Origin: Tretioscincus oriximinensis
Lineage: Eukaryota > Chordata > Lepidosauria > Squamata > Gymnophthalmidae
Reading direction: 5' to 3'
Length of the DNA stretch: 64,000 nucleotides
Assembly (NCBI GenBank): GCA_022410635.1
Contig: JAJVDF010000494.1
Coordinates: 405,618-469,617, forward strand
Part shown: positions 44,766 through 57,400 of the stretch, one piece after another
How the letters are laid out: each line of letters begins with the position of its first letter
Numbering within the stretch: position 1 is the stretch's first letter
The notes under the pieces: model-generated
Seen by the model: the letters and a program-made list of their open reading frames with translations, nothing else
Told to the model about the DNA's origin: nothing
Databases searched by the model: none
Program-made: the position numbers and the translations under genes

Positions 44766-45544
44766 TTAAATAGATTGGNAATCTATTAGATTGGATAACT
44801 TTGTATCAAATAAATGTTATTATTTTCATATTAAAAGTTAGAAGGACATAGCGATCATACAATGTTAACAATGGGATTATGNTACCTTAGGTTAATAAAA
44901 AAATAAAATTTTAAATGTCGTCGGCTGGAACTATAGCTATTTTGCCTTGCCTGGCTGCCTTTTTGCTACTATGTTTGGGAATACAAAATAGAGCAAAGTT
45001 TAGCCACCTTTTGCACCAAGAGAGTAAAGAAATACAGAATAGTATTAAGTATTAGATAGAAAACTATTAAGTGCTAATGTCATAATTTTGCTTCCTTCCA
45101 TTTTGCAATAAACCACACAATTCACTGAGCTCAATAACAGAACAAGGCATATGTAGAAAGAACTGGAATGAGCCAATCCAGCTTTCCAACTTGGCATCAG
45201 AAATAACTAGTCTGACATTTTGATAGCTTTTGTGAGTATTTGATCATTTTAGGTTTGTGATGTTTTAATGCAGAACAGATTGATTTAAGAATCAATAATT
45301 TATTTGTTCAGCTTTTAACAATGCAGTATCTTTCTCCTGACTAAAGCAAAGACAACAGAGAACAGGTTAGTATTTATACAGAAAACTGATCTCGACATAG
45401 CCAATAATTGCACTTGAATTTACCATCTTATTAAAACAAGTCTTGCAAAAATGACAGTGGAGATTCCTAGATCTGGTTTTCCTCTGAAACTCCAAGGCAA
45501 GATTANATGGAGGTCAATCTTAGCATGGAAGGAATTGCCTTCCT
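44766..45544. other. Intergenic, nothing recognised
   Basis: Short AT-rich spacer between two oppositely oriented LINE copies. Confidence 0.4.
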
Positions 45545-46458
45545 GTGGGCATCAAAAGTGGCAAGTGCAAGGTCATGCATATTGGGGCAAAGAACCCAAA
45601 ATACTCCTACCACCTGAAGGGAACCAAGATTTCTGTGACCGAGCAAGAAAAGGATCTTGGGGTGCTGGTGGACAATTCAATGAAAATGTCAACCCAGTGT
45701 GCAGCAGCAGCAAAAAAGGCAAATTCCATGTTGGGGATCATTAGGAAAGGAATCAAAAACAAGACAGCAAATGTTGTTTTGCCTCTTTATAAATCTGTGG
45801 TGAGGCCACATTTGGAATACTGTGTTCAATTCTGGTCACCACATCTCAAGAGGGATATTTTGGAACTGGAGAANGTGCAGAAAAGGGCAACAAAAATGAT
45901 CAAGGGTCTGGAGCACCTCCCTTACGCAGCAAGGCTGCAACGTCTGGGTCTCTTCAGCCTTGAAAGGCGATGTTTGAGAGATGATTTGATTGAAGTGTAC
46001 AAAATCTTGAATGGGATGGACAGGGTGAATAGAGAAAAAATGTTTTCTCTATCACACAGCACAAGGACCAGAGGGCACTCCTTAAAACTGTTGGGTAGAA
46101 AAGTGAGAACAGACAAAGGAAAGTATTTTTTCACCCAGAGGGTCATNGGCCTGTGGAATTTACTTCCTGAGGAGATAGTGGTAGCTAACAGNTTGGATAG
46201 CTTCAAGACAGGACTAGACTGGTTTATGGGACACTAAAGGTATAAATGGATACTAAGATGGATGTCTGGATGCTGCCTCCGGGATGGAGCAGCAGGCAGG
46301 ACTCCTGAAATACTATTTGCAAGGTGTCATGAACAGGNGCATATTTTGCTTCCTCTGTTTGGACTGCCCAGGTGCATCTGGTGGGCCTCTGTGTGAGACA
46401 GAATGCTGGACTAGATGGGCTGTGGCCTGATCCAGTAAGGCTCTTATGTTCTTATGTC
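45545..46458 (+). mobile_element. CR1-like LINE family 1, 3' portion
   Basis: Plus-strand copy: KCKVMHIGAKNPKYSYHLKG, LGVLVDNSMKMSTQCAAAAK, SVVRPHLEYCVQFWSPHLKR, LWNLLPEEIVVAN, then the 3' UTR and CTTATGTTCTTATG tail. The open frame of 230 codons is nearly unbroken, so it is fairly young; it lacks the reverse-transcriptase catalytic blocks. Confidence 0.92.
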
Positions 46459-47312
46459 CCTTGTCTGCCATATTAATCTAGTTATTATTTTGACCTGCCA
46501 TCACTGGACTATATGGGACACATTTTTGTGTATCCTTGCCCATCACTATTTTTCCTCCTTGAAAGTCTGCACTGATATGAGGATTTATTAGATTAATAGC
46601 ACTCTCAAGAATACCACCATCTTTCCCCTCACTACTTGCTGCATGTTTCTTCTGCCTGCCCAGCAGACAGAATCTTTCCTTATGCTGATATAACTAGTTT
46701 GAAGTGGGAAAAGATTTTCACCCGCTTGCTAGAGAAAGAGACCTAAGTTGTCTGACCTTTTCTTCCTTATTCTGCTACAATCCATCAATTCTCTGTTATA
46801 GAACAAATGGAGCCAAGACCTTGAGATGCATAAGTTTCTTCAATTAATATTTCAACTTCTGCAAAAAGATTGATAATGTTGCATACCATCAATAAATTTG
46901 CTTTTCAAATACCTTTTTGCAGCAGTGAATGCTTAAGCCTAGAAATCTCTGTTAAATAATTCACATTTCTCAATAATCTGTAGAAGCCTGTAGGTAGAAA
47001 CCTGTATCCAATGGAAAGGATTGTAACATTTCCAGTGTGAAAATCCCACTACAAAGGAGCCCGAGACATTTTATTTGCTATGGCTGAACACGGACACAAA
47101 TAATCTTTAGCTCCCTCCATAGATTATTCACTTGCAGAGAGCAAGCAGGACATAATTCCACGGTGCTGCTTCAATTTCCACTGTAGTAGGAGTGGCTGCC
47201 ACATTTCCATATATGGAAACTGACCATGGATTTAGACCTTAGAGATCCCACTTGTTTTCCCTAAATTATACTATCAGAGATAGTATTCATTAAGAACATA
47301 TGGATCAGTATT
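46459..47312. other. Intergenic, nothing recognised
   Basis: No gene or named repeat seen. Confidence 0.4.
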
Positions 47313-47565
47313 ATTTATTTATTTATTTGTACTTATATCCTACCTTAAACTCCAAGGTCTCAATGCAGCCAACCACAGGGGGGTGCACATAGCTTTTGTT
47401 GCTTTCTCCACAACAGACACCCTGTGAAATAAGTGTGGCTTAGAGAGTTCTAAAGAACTGTGACCAATGTCACCCACCTGGCTTTCATGGAGGAGTGGGG
47501 AATCGAACCTGGATACTACCAGATAAGAATCCAGCACTTGAACCACTACACCAAACTGGCTCTCT
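47313..47565 (-). mobile_element. tRNA-derived SINE, family A
   Basis: Reverse copy: TTTATTTATTTATTTGTAC tail, TTGCTTTCTCCACAACAGAC, GGAGGAGTGGGGAATCGAAC (box B reversed), and ACTTGAACCACTACACCAAA (box A reversed). Complete at both ends. Confidence 0.88.
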
Positions 47566-48376
47566 ATTACCAGTAGAAAAAGTTTGTGTTCTACAGTGTG
47601 CTGTGTAGGCCACATGGGTTGCATGTGAACTGAACACCTGTTGTCTGGACAAAAGAAATTGGAACTAAATGTGAACAAAGCCTTGTTCAGTTTGATTTGA
47701 ACTGAACACATACAAATAATAAATCAGGACATTTACTAGAAACACAAATACATTTTNAAGCTTTAATATATGAATTATTAATGAACCAATTCATTCTATT
47801 TTTTTTCATAATACAAATGGTTACAAAAATCAATATCGGATTTCCAACACTTCATTTAAAAATGATACAATCTGAAAAATTGGATTAATCTTGCTAGAGT
47901 TAATTTTNTGAGACTGCAGTCTTTGTGTTATTACTTATGCACTCAAAATTAAGAGCTGTCTATTTCAACTGGGACTGACAGCAGCAGAATGAGTGAAAGA
48001 TAACTCTGAAATGTTTGTTACAACTGAAAAAATCATTCTTTCCTAAACAGTTTCAATACATCCATAGTTTCCAATGTATAAAACATTTAATGATTGACAG
48101 CATGATAAAACAGCTGGCTANCTTTTCTATATATATATAAATAATGTTTCTTAAATACGTAATCTGTAATTGCTTTTTCAGCTCTCTTGTTCGTATCCCT
48201 AAAATACTGTATGAAATGCTGCAAATACCATGATATGCTATCTAAGTATCATTTACAAGTATACGCTTATGCATTATTACACAATTTCCATATATAAAAG
48301 AAAGACGAAGGGAGGTGCATGTCATTTGGTAAAACACAAAATATATACAGCATTAAACNTAAATTAATCACTGAAG
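47566..48376 (-). other. BRD9: Region including BRD9 3' untranslated region
   Basis: Follows the BRD9 stop codon. An ATTAAA (reverse of TTTAAT at 47763-47768) could be the polyadenylation signal, giving a 3' UTR of about 600 bases, but no AATAAA is obvious. Nothing else recognised. Confidence 0.35.
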
Positions 48377-48474
48377 TTAACTATTCCCATTTGTTGGTTC
48401 TGGAGACTGAAGGAATTCATATGGATCGTGGACCATGTCTTGTTGTTCTCCTACACTTAAGTGGGAAGGGCTTC
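48377..48474 (-). CDS. BRD9: BRD9 last coding exon
   Basis: An acceptor ending TTTACAG is followed by codons for SPSHLSVGEQQDMVHDPYEF and LQSPEPTNGNS, then TAA. VHDPYEFLQSPEP aligns with the human C-terminus; the last few residues differ. Confidence 0.9.
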
Positions 48475-51400
48475 CTGTAAATAGATTAAAATGGAATAAA
48501 ACATAGTTAAACATGACATGTTTATCCTAAAGGTACTTTTAAAAAGTTTAAAAATTCATTCCCAATTGTTGTAATTTTTGTGTTATTATGCCATGCATAG
48601 TTCTTTGAACCTAAGCTTTACGATAGAGCTACAATAACTACCTTCAGACATTTTGACTTCTAGACGTGTCAGTGCTACTGAACATTTGACTCTTCTACAA
48701 GAAATCTCCTNAAGATGGATATTGTAACTATTATCTAAAAGCTCATGTTCCAAAAAGAAATATGGAACATCACACAGTAACTCAAAAAACAAATGAGATT
48801 AATACCAGTAGTGGAAGCCTTCGTTCTAATATTTCAAGATATATTAATTGTCCAAGTTACNATGAGTATTCCGAAGTCCCAGGAATTCAGATAAGTGAAA
48901 GTGGAATTATAGATAAGGGTCTGGATCCTATTTTATATATATAGCCGTGGCCAGTAGGCATCACTTTCTGTGTTTGCAAATACGTGGAACCAATCCAGAA
49001 GCTAAGTTTGAATTTTCTGGGCTTGATATAAATAAATCTCTTCTTCTCTTCTTCTTCATAGTTCATCATTGTCACCATGTTCGTAATTTTCATTGCCACT
49101 AGATCCAAAAGGCATCTGCTACAGTACACTGGTTGCCTGAACTACCATCGTTGCCCATTGGGCCTGGAGATTGTGAGAGGTGCACATCATCTGTGGGATC
49201 CCATCAGCACTAGCTATTCAGAGTGGCTCATGGAGCTCTCTCCAGTCCCTGATGAGTTGGCTGCAATGACAGGCAGCAAGGGGTTCAGGCCCTTCAAGCT
49301 CAGCAGTGATGGTGATGGCAGTTTCAGATAACCATGAGGTTCAACAAGTGTCCTATGGCTCCAGATGTGCTGAAGTCCCTGAACATAGAGGCAAGCAATG
49401 AGGGGGAAGGGCTGCCTTGATTAGTATGAGCATGCACGGGAAAATTCAAATTAAGTTTGAGGCAATAGGGAAAATCATCCACTTTAGCTTCCAGGCTGAT
49501 GTCTGCATGCACTGCAAACACAGAAAATTGTGCACNCACAAATGTGTTACACATACACACCTGTACACATTAAAAAAAACATATCAAATGGACACTAATT
49601 CTTCTCAGCCTTTTCTAGGGTGGTTATGAATAAGACTTGTGTTGATTTTTTTTTTTGGGGGGGGTATTCCTTGAGATGACATGCTGAAGCAACTCCCTTC
49701 TAACAAAGCATATTTGAGGGGCAATTTTATATTTCACAGAATCAGAGAGTTGGAAGGGACCTCCAGGGTCATCGGGTCCAGCCCCCTGCTCAATANAGGA
49801 TTCATCAAACCATTCCATACAGATGACTGCCCAGTCTCTGTTTGAAGACTTCCAGCGAAGGCAAACTCACCACCTCCTGCGGTATCCTGTTCCACTGGTT
49901 TATCACCCTTATTGTTAGGAAAAAAATTCTGATATCTAATCTAAATCTCATCCCTTGCAGTTTCATCCCATTGTTTCTGGTCTTTCCATGTGCCAATGAG
50001 AACAATACTGATCACTCTGCTCTGTGACAGCCCTTCAGATATCTGTAGACAGCAATCAGGTCTCCTCTCAGCCTTCTTTTTTGCAAACTAGACTTGTACA
50101 AGTAACACCTTTGCAAGTGTGTATTTAAAAGACAACAGCTTTCAAAAAGGACATTGGTTGACAAAACAAAAGAAGCTTAATAAAATTAACTTGCAAGTCT
50201 TATTTTCAGTCAGTATTTGCCTCCTGCCATTCAAAGCCCATTGAGAAGTTTTCCCATGGGCTAAAAATCTCATGATTAAACACAGTGCAATTGCTGCACT
50301 TATTTCTTATGGTTATTTCTGATCATAATATTAATGTGGTCAATATTGTGTGAGACTCATAAATTACCTAGATGGTGTTGATCCCTTTCAGAAGCATTAG
50401 AAAGAGAGCTAAGGTTCGAGGAAGGTCTGGATCCCACTCTGTCAGTCTGAGCCTCATGAAGGTCCTGCAATAATTTTGTAGTTTCATCCAAGTGTAAATG
50501 ATTATCATCATGATCAAGTTCCTTCTTTACTTTACCTGAGAACAAATCATTCAGATTAAAACAAGATCTTTGCATGAATGTATCTTCTCCAGTTTTTCTT
50601 GAACATATCCTAAATATTTTTTTCTAGTGATTTAAATGATGTTTGATAAATTTTAATTTAACCATTCAAGACTCTTTACTGTATGTTCATACCAATAAGG
50701 ACTGGACATTTCCTCAAATATTGTATTTCTACATTTGAGTTATAAAGGCAGAGTCAATCAGTTAAATCAGAATAAAAAAGGAGGAACAAAGATTTTACAA
50801 TGCACTGCATTGCAGAAGGAATCCAAAATATGGATGCATTCAGACACCACTTACATATTCCCTTATGCTTACATATTCCACTATACCATCCTGGATGCTT
50901 TCTGAAACATTTGAAGAAGGAGAAGAAGAAGAAGAACTCGGTTCTTATACCCTGCTTTTCTCACCTTTCAAAGGGACACCAAGCAGCTTACAAGGATATA
51001 TTTTGCCCGAAGGCTTCCATTCTATCTTCCCCACCAGGCTCTGGTGGTTCCCATGTATCTACTTGCAGTCAGTTGCAATTTCTTGCAATTCATGCTTTCA
51101 AATAGCTGGGTTGGCTAGAGCTACAGGCTAGTGGAAGGTGCTCACCCCTCCCCACGTCCCATACAGGGCTTTGAAACCCCATCTCCCAGGCGAGAGACGA
51201 ATTCCTAAGCGACTGAAGCCCTTCTTACACAATGACCAGTTTGCCAGGTAGAAAACCTAATCAAGTCAACATCAGATCCTAAATCTGTCTGTTATAATCA
51301 ATGATGACCATCACAATTATGACCATCATCAATATTGAAAAATAATAATTTAAATTTCTACCCTGCCTTATATCTAAAGATTTCAAAGTGTGTCACTATA

Positions 51401-54400
51401 AAACAGCATGGAAGCATAAAAATAGATAAAATAGATACACCAACCAGGCTTGCATTGGCCGAAGATGCTGTTGCCTCAGTCAAAAGCCAGGACCAAGAGC
51501 TGCATCTTGCTCATGTTATACATTGTTAAAAAGGAAGAAAAAACGGACCAAAAGGTTGGGTAAGAAAATATTATGTTACACTGTGGTGCTGGAAGATTAA
51601 TGTAGAAGGTGCCTATGGAAACTGCCCTCATTTAAGTTCAGAACTTATCTGTTTACATGTATTAATGGTTGCCACACAAAATTTGGCAACTTTGTATGTT
51701 AGGCCTTCTCTTCTTGTAAGAGGAAAGCTGCATGGAAATCGGACTACCCTGGAAATTGACCCCAAAAGGGAACATTGGATTATGACAATGGTCTTGTTTA
51801 AAAACACATCATCAATAGGAACCCAACGCTAAGAGCTTCTACTTTTTCTTGTTTTCATTAGCATGGGGAGATATACATTATGCAGCATTTGGCCTGTACA
51901 TTATAACACAGTATATAACCTAGAATTAAGAAATGTCCCATTACAATAAATGTGCCTATACAAGCCCTGGAGCAATGGTTTGTGGTGAAGATATGTAAGT
52001 TTCCTCCTTCCATTAACCCCATTAATCTCTCTTAACATCGTGTTCTGAAATTGTATTATGGTTGCACTGAAGATGTGTAAAAATTAAAGGGTTATGGGAA
52101 AATATTAACAATGGAGTTTATTATTAAATTGGTATGAGAAGTTCTGGAATTTGTCCTACTGCTTCAATAAAAGGTGGGTAAATTATATACAGCAGCGCTA
52201 AGCCTTGCTATTAATTCCCAACATCTTGTTCCTAATGGTGGAAATAAAGCTGTTAATAAGGATATCCTCTAAGTTACAGCACATAATTCAATATGGTGGT
52301 TAGAAGCATGTTTCTAGTGTTCATTACAATAACAGCAGCATGGAGCATTTTGTGAAAACTATGAAATTCAAAGCTATAGAACAAAATATTTGTGGGTCTA
52401 GGGCAAATGACATATCCAATATTGCATTAATATGTGACTTGATTCTAATCCAAAACATTTGGCTTGACTGGCGGCAGGTTTTCTAATATGACAGAAGACA
52501 CACTTAGAATGTTCAGCTTGCTATTTCACATATACTCATGGAATATAAGTATACTCCAATAGTATACTTATAAATGTGCTTATATTGGATCCAATATGAA
52601 ATAGCACTGCAAAGAGCCAGTTTGGTGTAGTGGTTAGACAGTTGGACTCTTATCTGGTAGTCTCCCGGTTTGATTCCCCACTCCTCCATGAAAGGTGGCT
52701 GACCTTGGGCCAGTCACAATTCTTTAGAACTCTCTGAGCTCCACCTACTTCACAGGGTGTCTGTTGTGGAGAAAGCAACAAAGGATATGTGCATCATTCT
52801 CTGGTTGGCCGCCCTGAGACCTTCAGGTGTAGAGCGGGAAACAAATAAAATAAATAAACTGGTAATAGGGCAAAGCTATATTGCATTATAACAATACTTG
52901 TTACTGAACCGTACTTCCAACACCCAACTGCTTACAATGGTTACTTACCCAAAGAACTCAGCATGGCTATATCTAGCGACATATCTGAATAAGACTTCAT
53001 AGACAAAAAATCATAGACCGAACTAGTGCTATCTCCAATGCCTTCTCCAACCTATATAAAAAAAAGTCAGAAGAGTGATTAACTATGTCAAATTATATAG
53101 TTAAAATAACAGTAGTTGTTTAATATTTACAGAACTTCAAGGAGTTCCAACTGNGAAAAAAATCTTACCATACTTTGCTTGGGGGCATCAGGACAAGTAT
53201 TGCGCAATTTATGTTCTTCTTTTATGAGGACTGGTGGGACCTAAAGCATAACAACACACTTAAAATGTTGGCAAATTGCAAACATTTTGCCGTAAGTATA
53301 AATAAAAACATTCCAGAGGAATGGAGAAACTTTTATCTTCGAGTCATAACACTGGCTCAGTAAAATTATGAAGAGATGTACTAAATTCTATTCAAAACAT
53401 AGCAGAAATAAAATCTTGACAGTTTTAAAACAAACTCCTGTCAACAATTAGATAATTTATTACATAGCCCATGAATATATGAGGTTGAAAACCATTATAT
53501 AATTTCTGGAGTTGAGGAACAATTGAGTTTGCAGTCTCTTTTATACTGCACTTTTCTCACATTGTACTATTACCCAAGAAGGAGGCTGCTCACTTTGTTT
53601 TGCAATGTAACTTACTTTGACTTCTTCTGGTAGCTTCACTGGAATGTTTCTCCTCTGAAAAATGAATAAAACTATTGTTTTTTTCTCCAATCTGGTTATT
53701 CCATTTACAAGCATTTCAGTGTGTTTTCCTTACAGATAACATTGATACAAAATTTAGAATAACTTATGACTTTTCACACCTGCCTTGCACTGCATAGTTG
53801 TATAGCAACCTACTTCATTTTTTCCCACAAGAGCTTTGGCCAAAAAATGATCAAAAGCTTTCTGAAATTTCAATAGATTATGTCTTTACTCCATACCTAA
53901 AGCACTATGCAGAAGATATTGCTGAAATACAGCATCATTGATACCTAATTTAAGATTTTTTTAAAATTAAATTTTAGTAGCAACGTCAAACATGAACGAT
54001 TTTCACTTCCACAAAAAACTATCAAATAGATCAAAACAAATACATTGAATTCACATGATTAGCATTTGTCCAACAGGTACTTTTGATTCTGTGAGATTGT
54101 GGTTTTATACAAGTCTTTTATGAGCACAACTCAGGAGATAACAAATGATTAGCTCACATTAGCTTTAAGTTCATTTGGTATGCTTCCTCAGAAATCCTTT
54201 CAGAATTTCCCCCCACCAGAATTATGCCCACCATATAAATAGTTGTACTTTTTACTTTTTTACATCTCCAACAAAAGGGAGATGGATTTAGAAAAGTACG
54301 AGATCTAAGCTGGTGTAGGATCCTTTCCTGTGTCTTGTTCACAATATTATTCTATTTCCCAGGATCGTTTGAGGTTTAGCAGATAAGGATTAGTTATTGC

Positions 54401-57400
54401 CATGGATATATGTTTTCATGATGTTATGTTTTGGAGGGAAACCTCAAATGTTTAAAAGTGTTTTGGAGGGAAACCTTTATTATTCAAATGCAGCCAATCT
54501 GGGCTGAACAATTTAAGCGGGAAAAAGGGAGTGCAGTGATTGGCCGATGACCTGTATAAATATAGCTGCTTTGACAGTAGGCAATCGCTGCAGACCTAAC
54601 TCAGATGCTCTCTAGAGCTGAAATAAATCACTTTCAGAGCTTGAAATCACTGTCTGAGTATTTATTCGCCAGCGAGGGTCATCACAGTTAGACTGTGATT
54701 TAATTTCTATTTTTTACATGGAAGATCTTTCTATAGACTTACTTGTATGTTTATAAAGATATCTCAAGAATTTCTACCATAGGTACCATAAACCAGCTCT
54801 CCTGTCCCAGTTTTTTTAATGACAACTCCAATGAAAAGGTACTGTTGCCTTCCTTACCCGCTTTTTGTCCTTCAATGATTATTATACTAGTTTTCTACTA
54901 TAACATAATCTCCAGCTAATCCTATTGTAAAACGGCTTATTTGAAAATTGCCACCAAAAATACTGAAAGGAAAATTAGTGAAACAACAGAAAGGATTTTT
55001 TTTACATAATGCAAACCCACCTGCTTTAGTTGATAAATAGTTTTGGAATGGTCTCCACCAGTGATCTGATCCAGCAGATCATCCACAAATTTTTTAGCAT
55101 AACTTCCAGAATCTTTCACAAATTCCTGTAAGCTAGAATAAGATATAATACAAAACTTAAACCAGATAACTGTAAACATACTTACAATATAAATCAAAGA
55201 TGATTTTAGTTTTTCACTAGCTCTATATTTTACAATATAAACCAAACACAATTCAAAGTTCCGAGCCCTGTCAACAACATCAGAAGACACCACTGCAAGA
55301 GGAAAGAGCCACTTGCATCCTGTCAGCCCAGGGTGGGAAACTGGGAACTTGGCTAAACCTTCTGTTGCTGTAGTTCCTACAACATCTGTATGTTCTATCA
55401 AAAGACTGCTGGTCCTGCAGTTAAACTATTGTTATTGGATGGAATGTGTGCAGAACTAGGCCCCAAACGTAAAAATGTTCTTAATAAAATCTGGCTGTAT
55501 CTTCTGTCCATGTAGGCTCACTGGTATGCCCACCGTCAAAAATACTTTACTAAAAGGCATCGGCATTTTAGGGAAAACAAGGATGTGGTCCACCAATCAA
55601 ATGTGAAGGAGATGTCACAGAAGATAAGTATTACTGTTGCAATAGATAAGGAAAGATATAGAGCTAGGAGAAGATCTGACCAAGATAAACAGTTTCTTTT
55701 ATGCCTTCTAAAGGCAGAATTTTGGAAGGCCTGACCATGAGTCAACTATTCTGATGGTGCAGGTTTTGCATATCCAGGAAGACTAGAACAAATAAATTAT
55801 TCTGATTCTGTTTGAAGGGATTATCTGCCATGCATGATCAAGCTCTGGTCATCTCTACTAGAAACTGCAAAAGCGTGAGAGAAGGCCAAGTTAGAATTTT
55901 AATATACACGTATTTGCATGTTATGTATTGATTTTTCATAACTGATCCTTTGAACTGTTTGGTGTAGTGGTTAAAGTGTGGGACTCTTATCTGATAGTCT
56001 TCCAGTTTGATTCCCCACTCCTCCATGACAGCCAGCTGGGTGACCTTGGGCCAGTCACAGTTATTTGAACTCTTTTAGCCCCACTTACTCCACAGGGTGT
56101 CTATTGTGGAGAAACCAACAAAAAAGCTATGTGCACCACCCTATGGGAGGCCACCCTGAGACCTTCGGGTATAGGGCAGGGTATAAATATAAATAAATAA
56201 AATAAAAAATAAAATTCCTTAATCTCATATTTGTGCTGATTTGCCATGTAAATATTGTGAGGAATCAATATGCATTTCCTTACCTTAAGGCGCACTGGAT
56301 CCCAGTTTCATCTCCATACGCTGAATACAACAAGTCCATTTCGTCTGCTTTCAAGTCATGAAAGATGGAGTGGTTTTGCATTGGAAGTGTTGCATTTGAA
56401 CTTGAGAGAAACGTTACTGAAAATNCAAGGGGAATTTGTAAAATGTCTGCTGCAGAAAAACCTTCACTTCTTACATTTGTCTTAAAGTCTTCATTTTTTC
56501 TTTAACATTGTTACACCTGAATAAGCTATTATTGGCCAAGCCCCAGAAGCAATGGCCCAGTTAGAATCCAGAAGTGCTTGCATTTTTTACCCATACAAGC
56601 AACAGTGTCCCTTATATTGTGAACAATCTTATCAAAACTGAACATTATGGATACATTCTGTAAATACAAATGTATTTTAGGTACTTTTTGCACTGAAGCT
56701 TATTTAAGGTTCTGTCCTGGAATAGGAACCTGACATCCACATACTAGCACAGAGTATGGGGGTCCTTACTGTAATCCTAACCAACATGTTGACAAATCCT
56801 TATTCTGGGATATAATCTGGAATAGAGTCAAGTGCAGAAAGAGCCTTTGTATCTTGCTTCTCCTTTAAAGCTGGTAGTAACTGTTTCTTGTTTGATTTGG
56901 ATATAATTATAGTATTTTTTAAAATATAAGGATGGTACCAATTTGGACAATTTCATCCCCTGACAAAATCTGGTGTCTGTTTATACACGTATTTTTCATT
57001 CAGAAACTTTATACAATCAAACCCTTTTAGAATATATCATATGTGTAACTAAGTTCGTTGAGTACATTTTTATAATTTATAATTTACTTTTTCTAACACA
57101 CTTTATGAAACTTTATTTAAATTTTAAAATCAAATCCTTTTTTAGCCACCTTTCATAGCAGCCTCCTTTTTATTGCACTCTTCCCTTTCTAATTACTGAT
57201 ATCAAAACAAACAACTTGGGTCTTTCCTCCCATTTACCTTTTCAATATTCTGTTCCTCCTCCCATTTCTTCCTACCCTATTCTTCATTTCCTTTCTAGGT
57301 ACAAATAGGCCCTATTTCAGATACCAATAGGCCCTTTTTCTAAAGACATTAAATATATATGTATATTTTCAGACGACAACATTATCCCAAAAAACTTTCA

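Noticed and set aside
45545..46237. A 230-codon plus-strand open frame that looks like a gene
   Set aside because: It is the C-terminal end of a CR1-like LINE ORF2, with the family's tail following it and other copies at 16888 and 38597.
55133..55401. Upstream extension of the BRD9 LQEFVKD exon
   Set aside because: The open frame runs into the intron, but the ATTCTAG acceptor and the serine codon shared with the preceding exon end the coding part at 55132.
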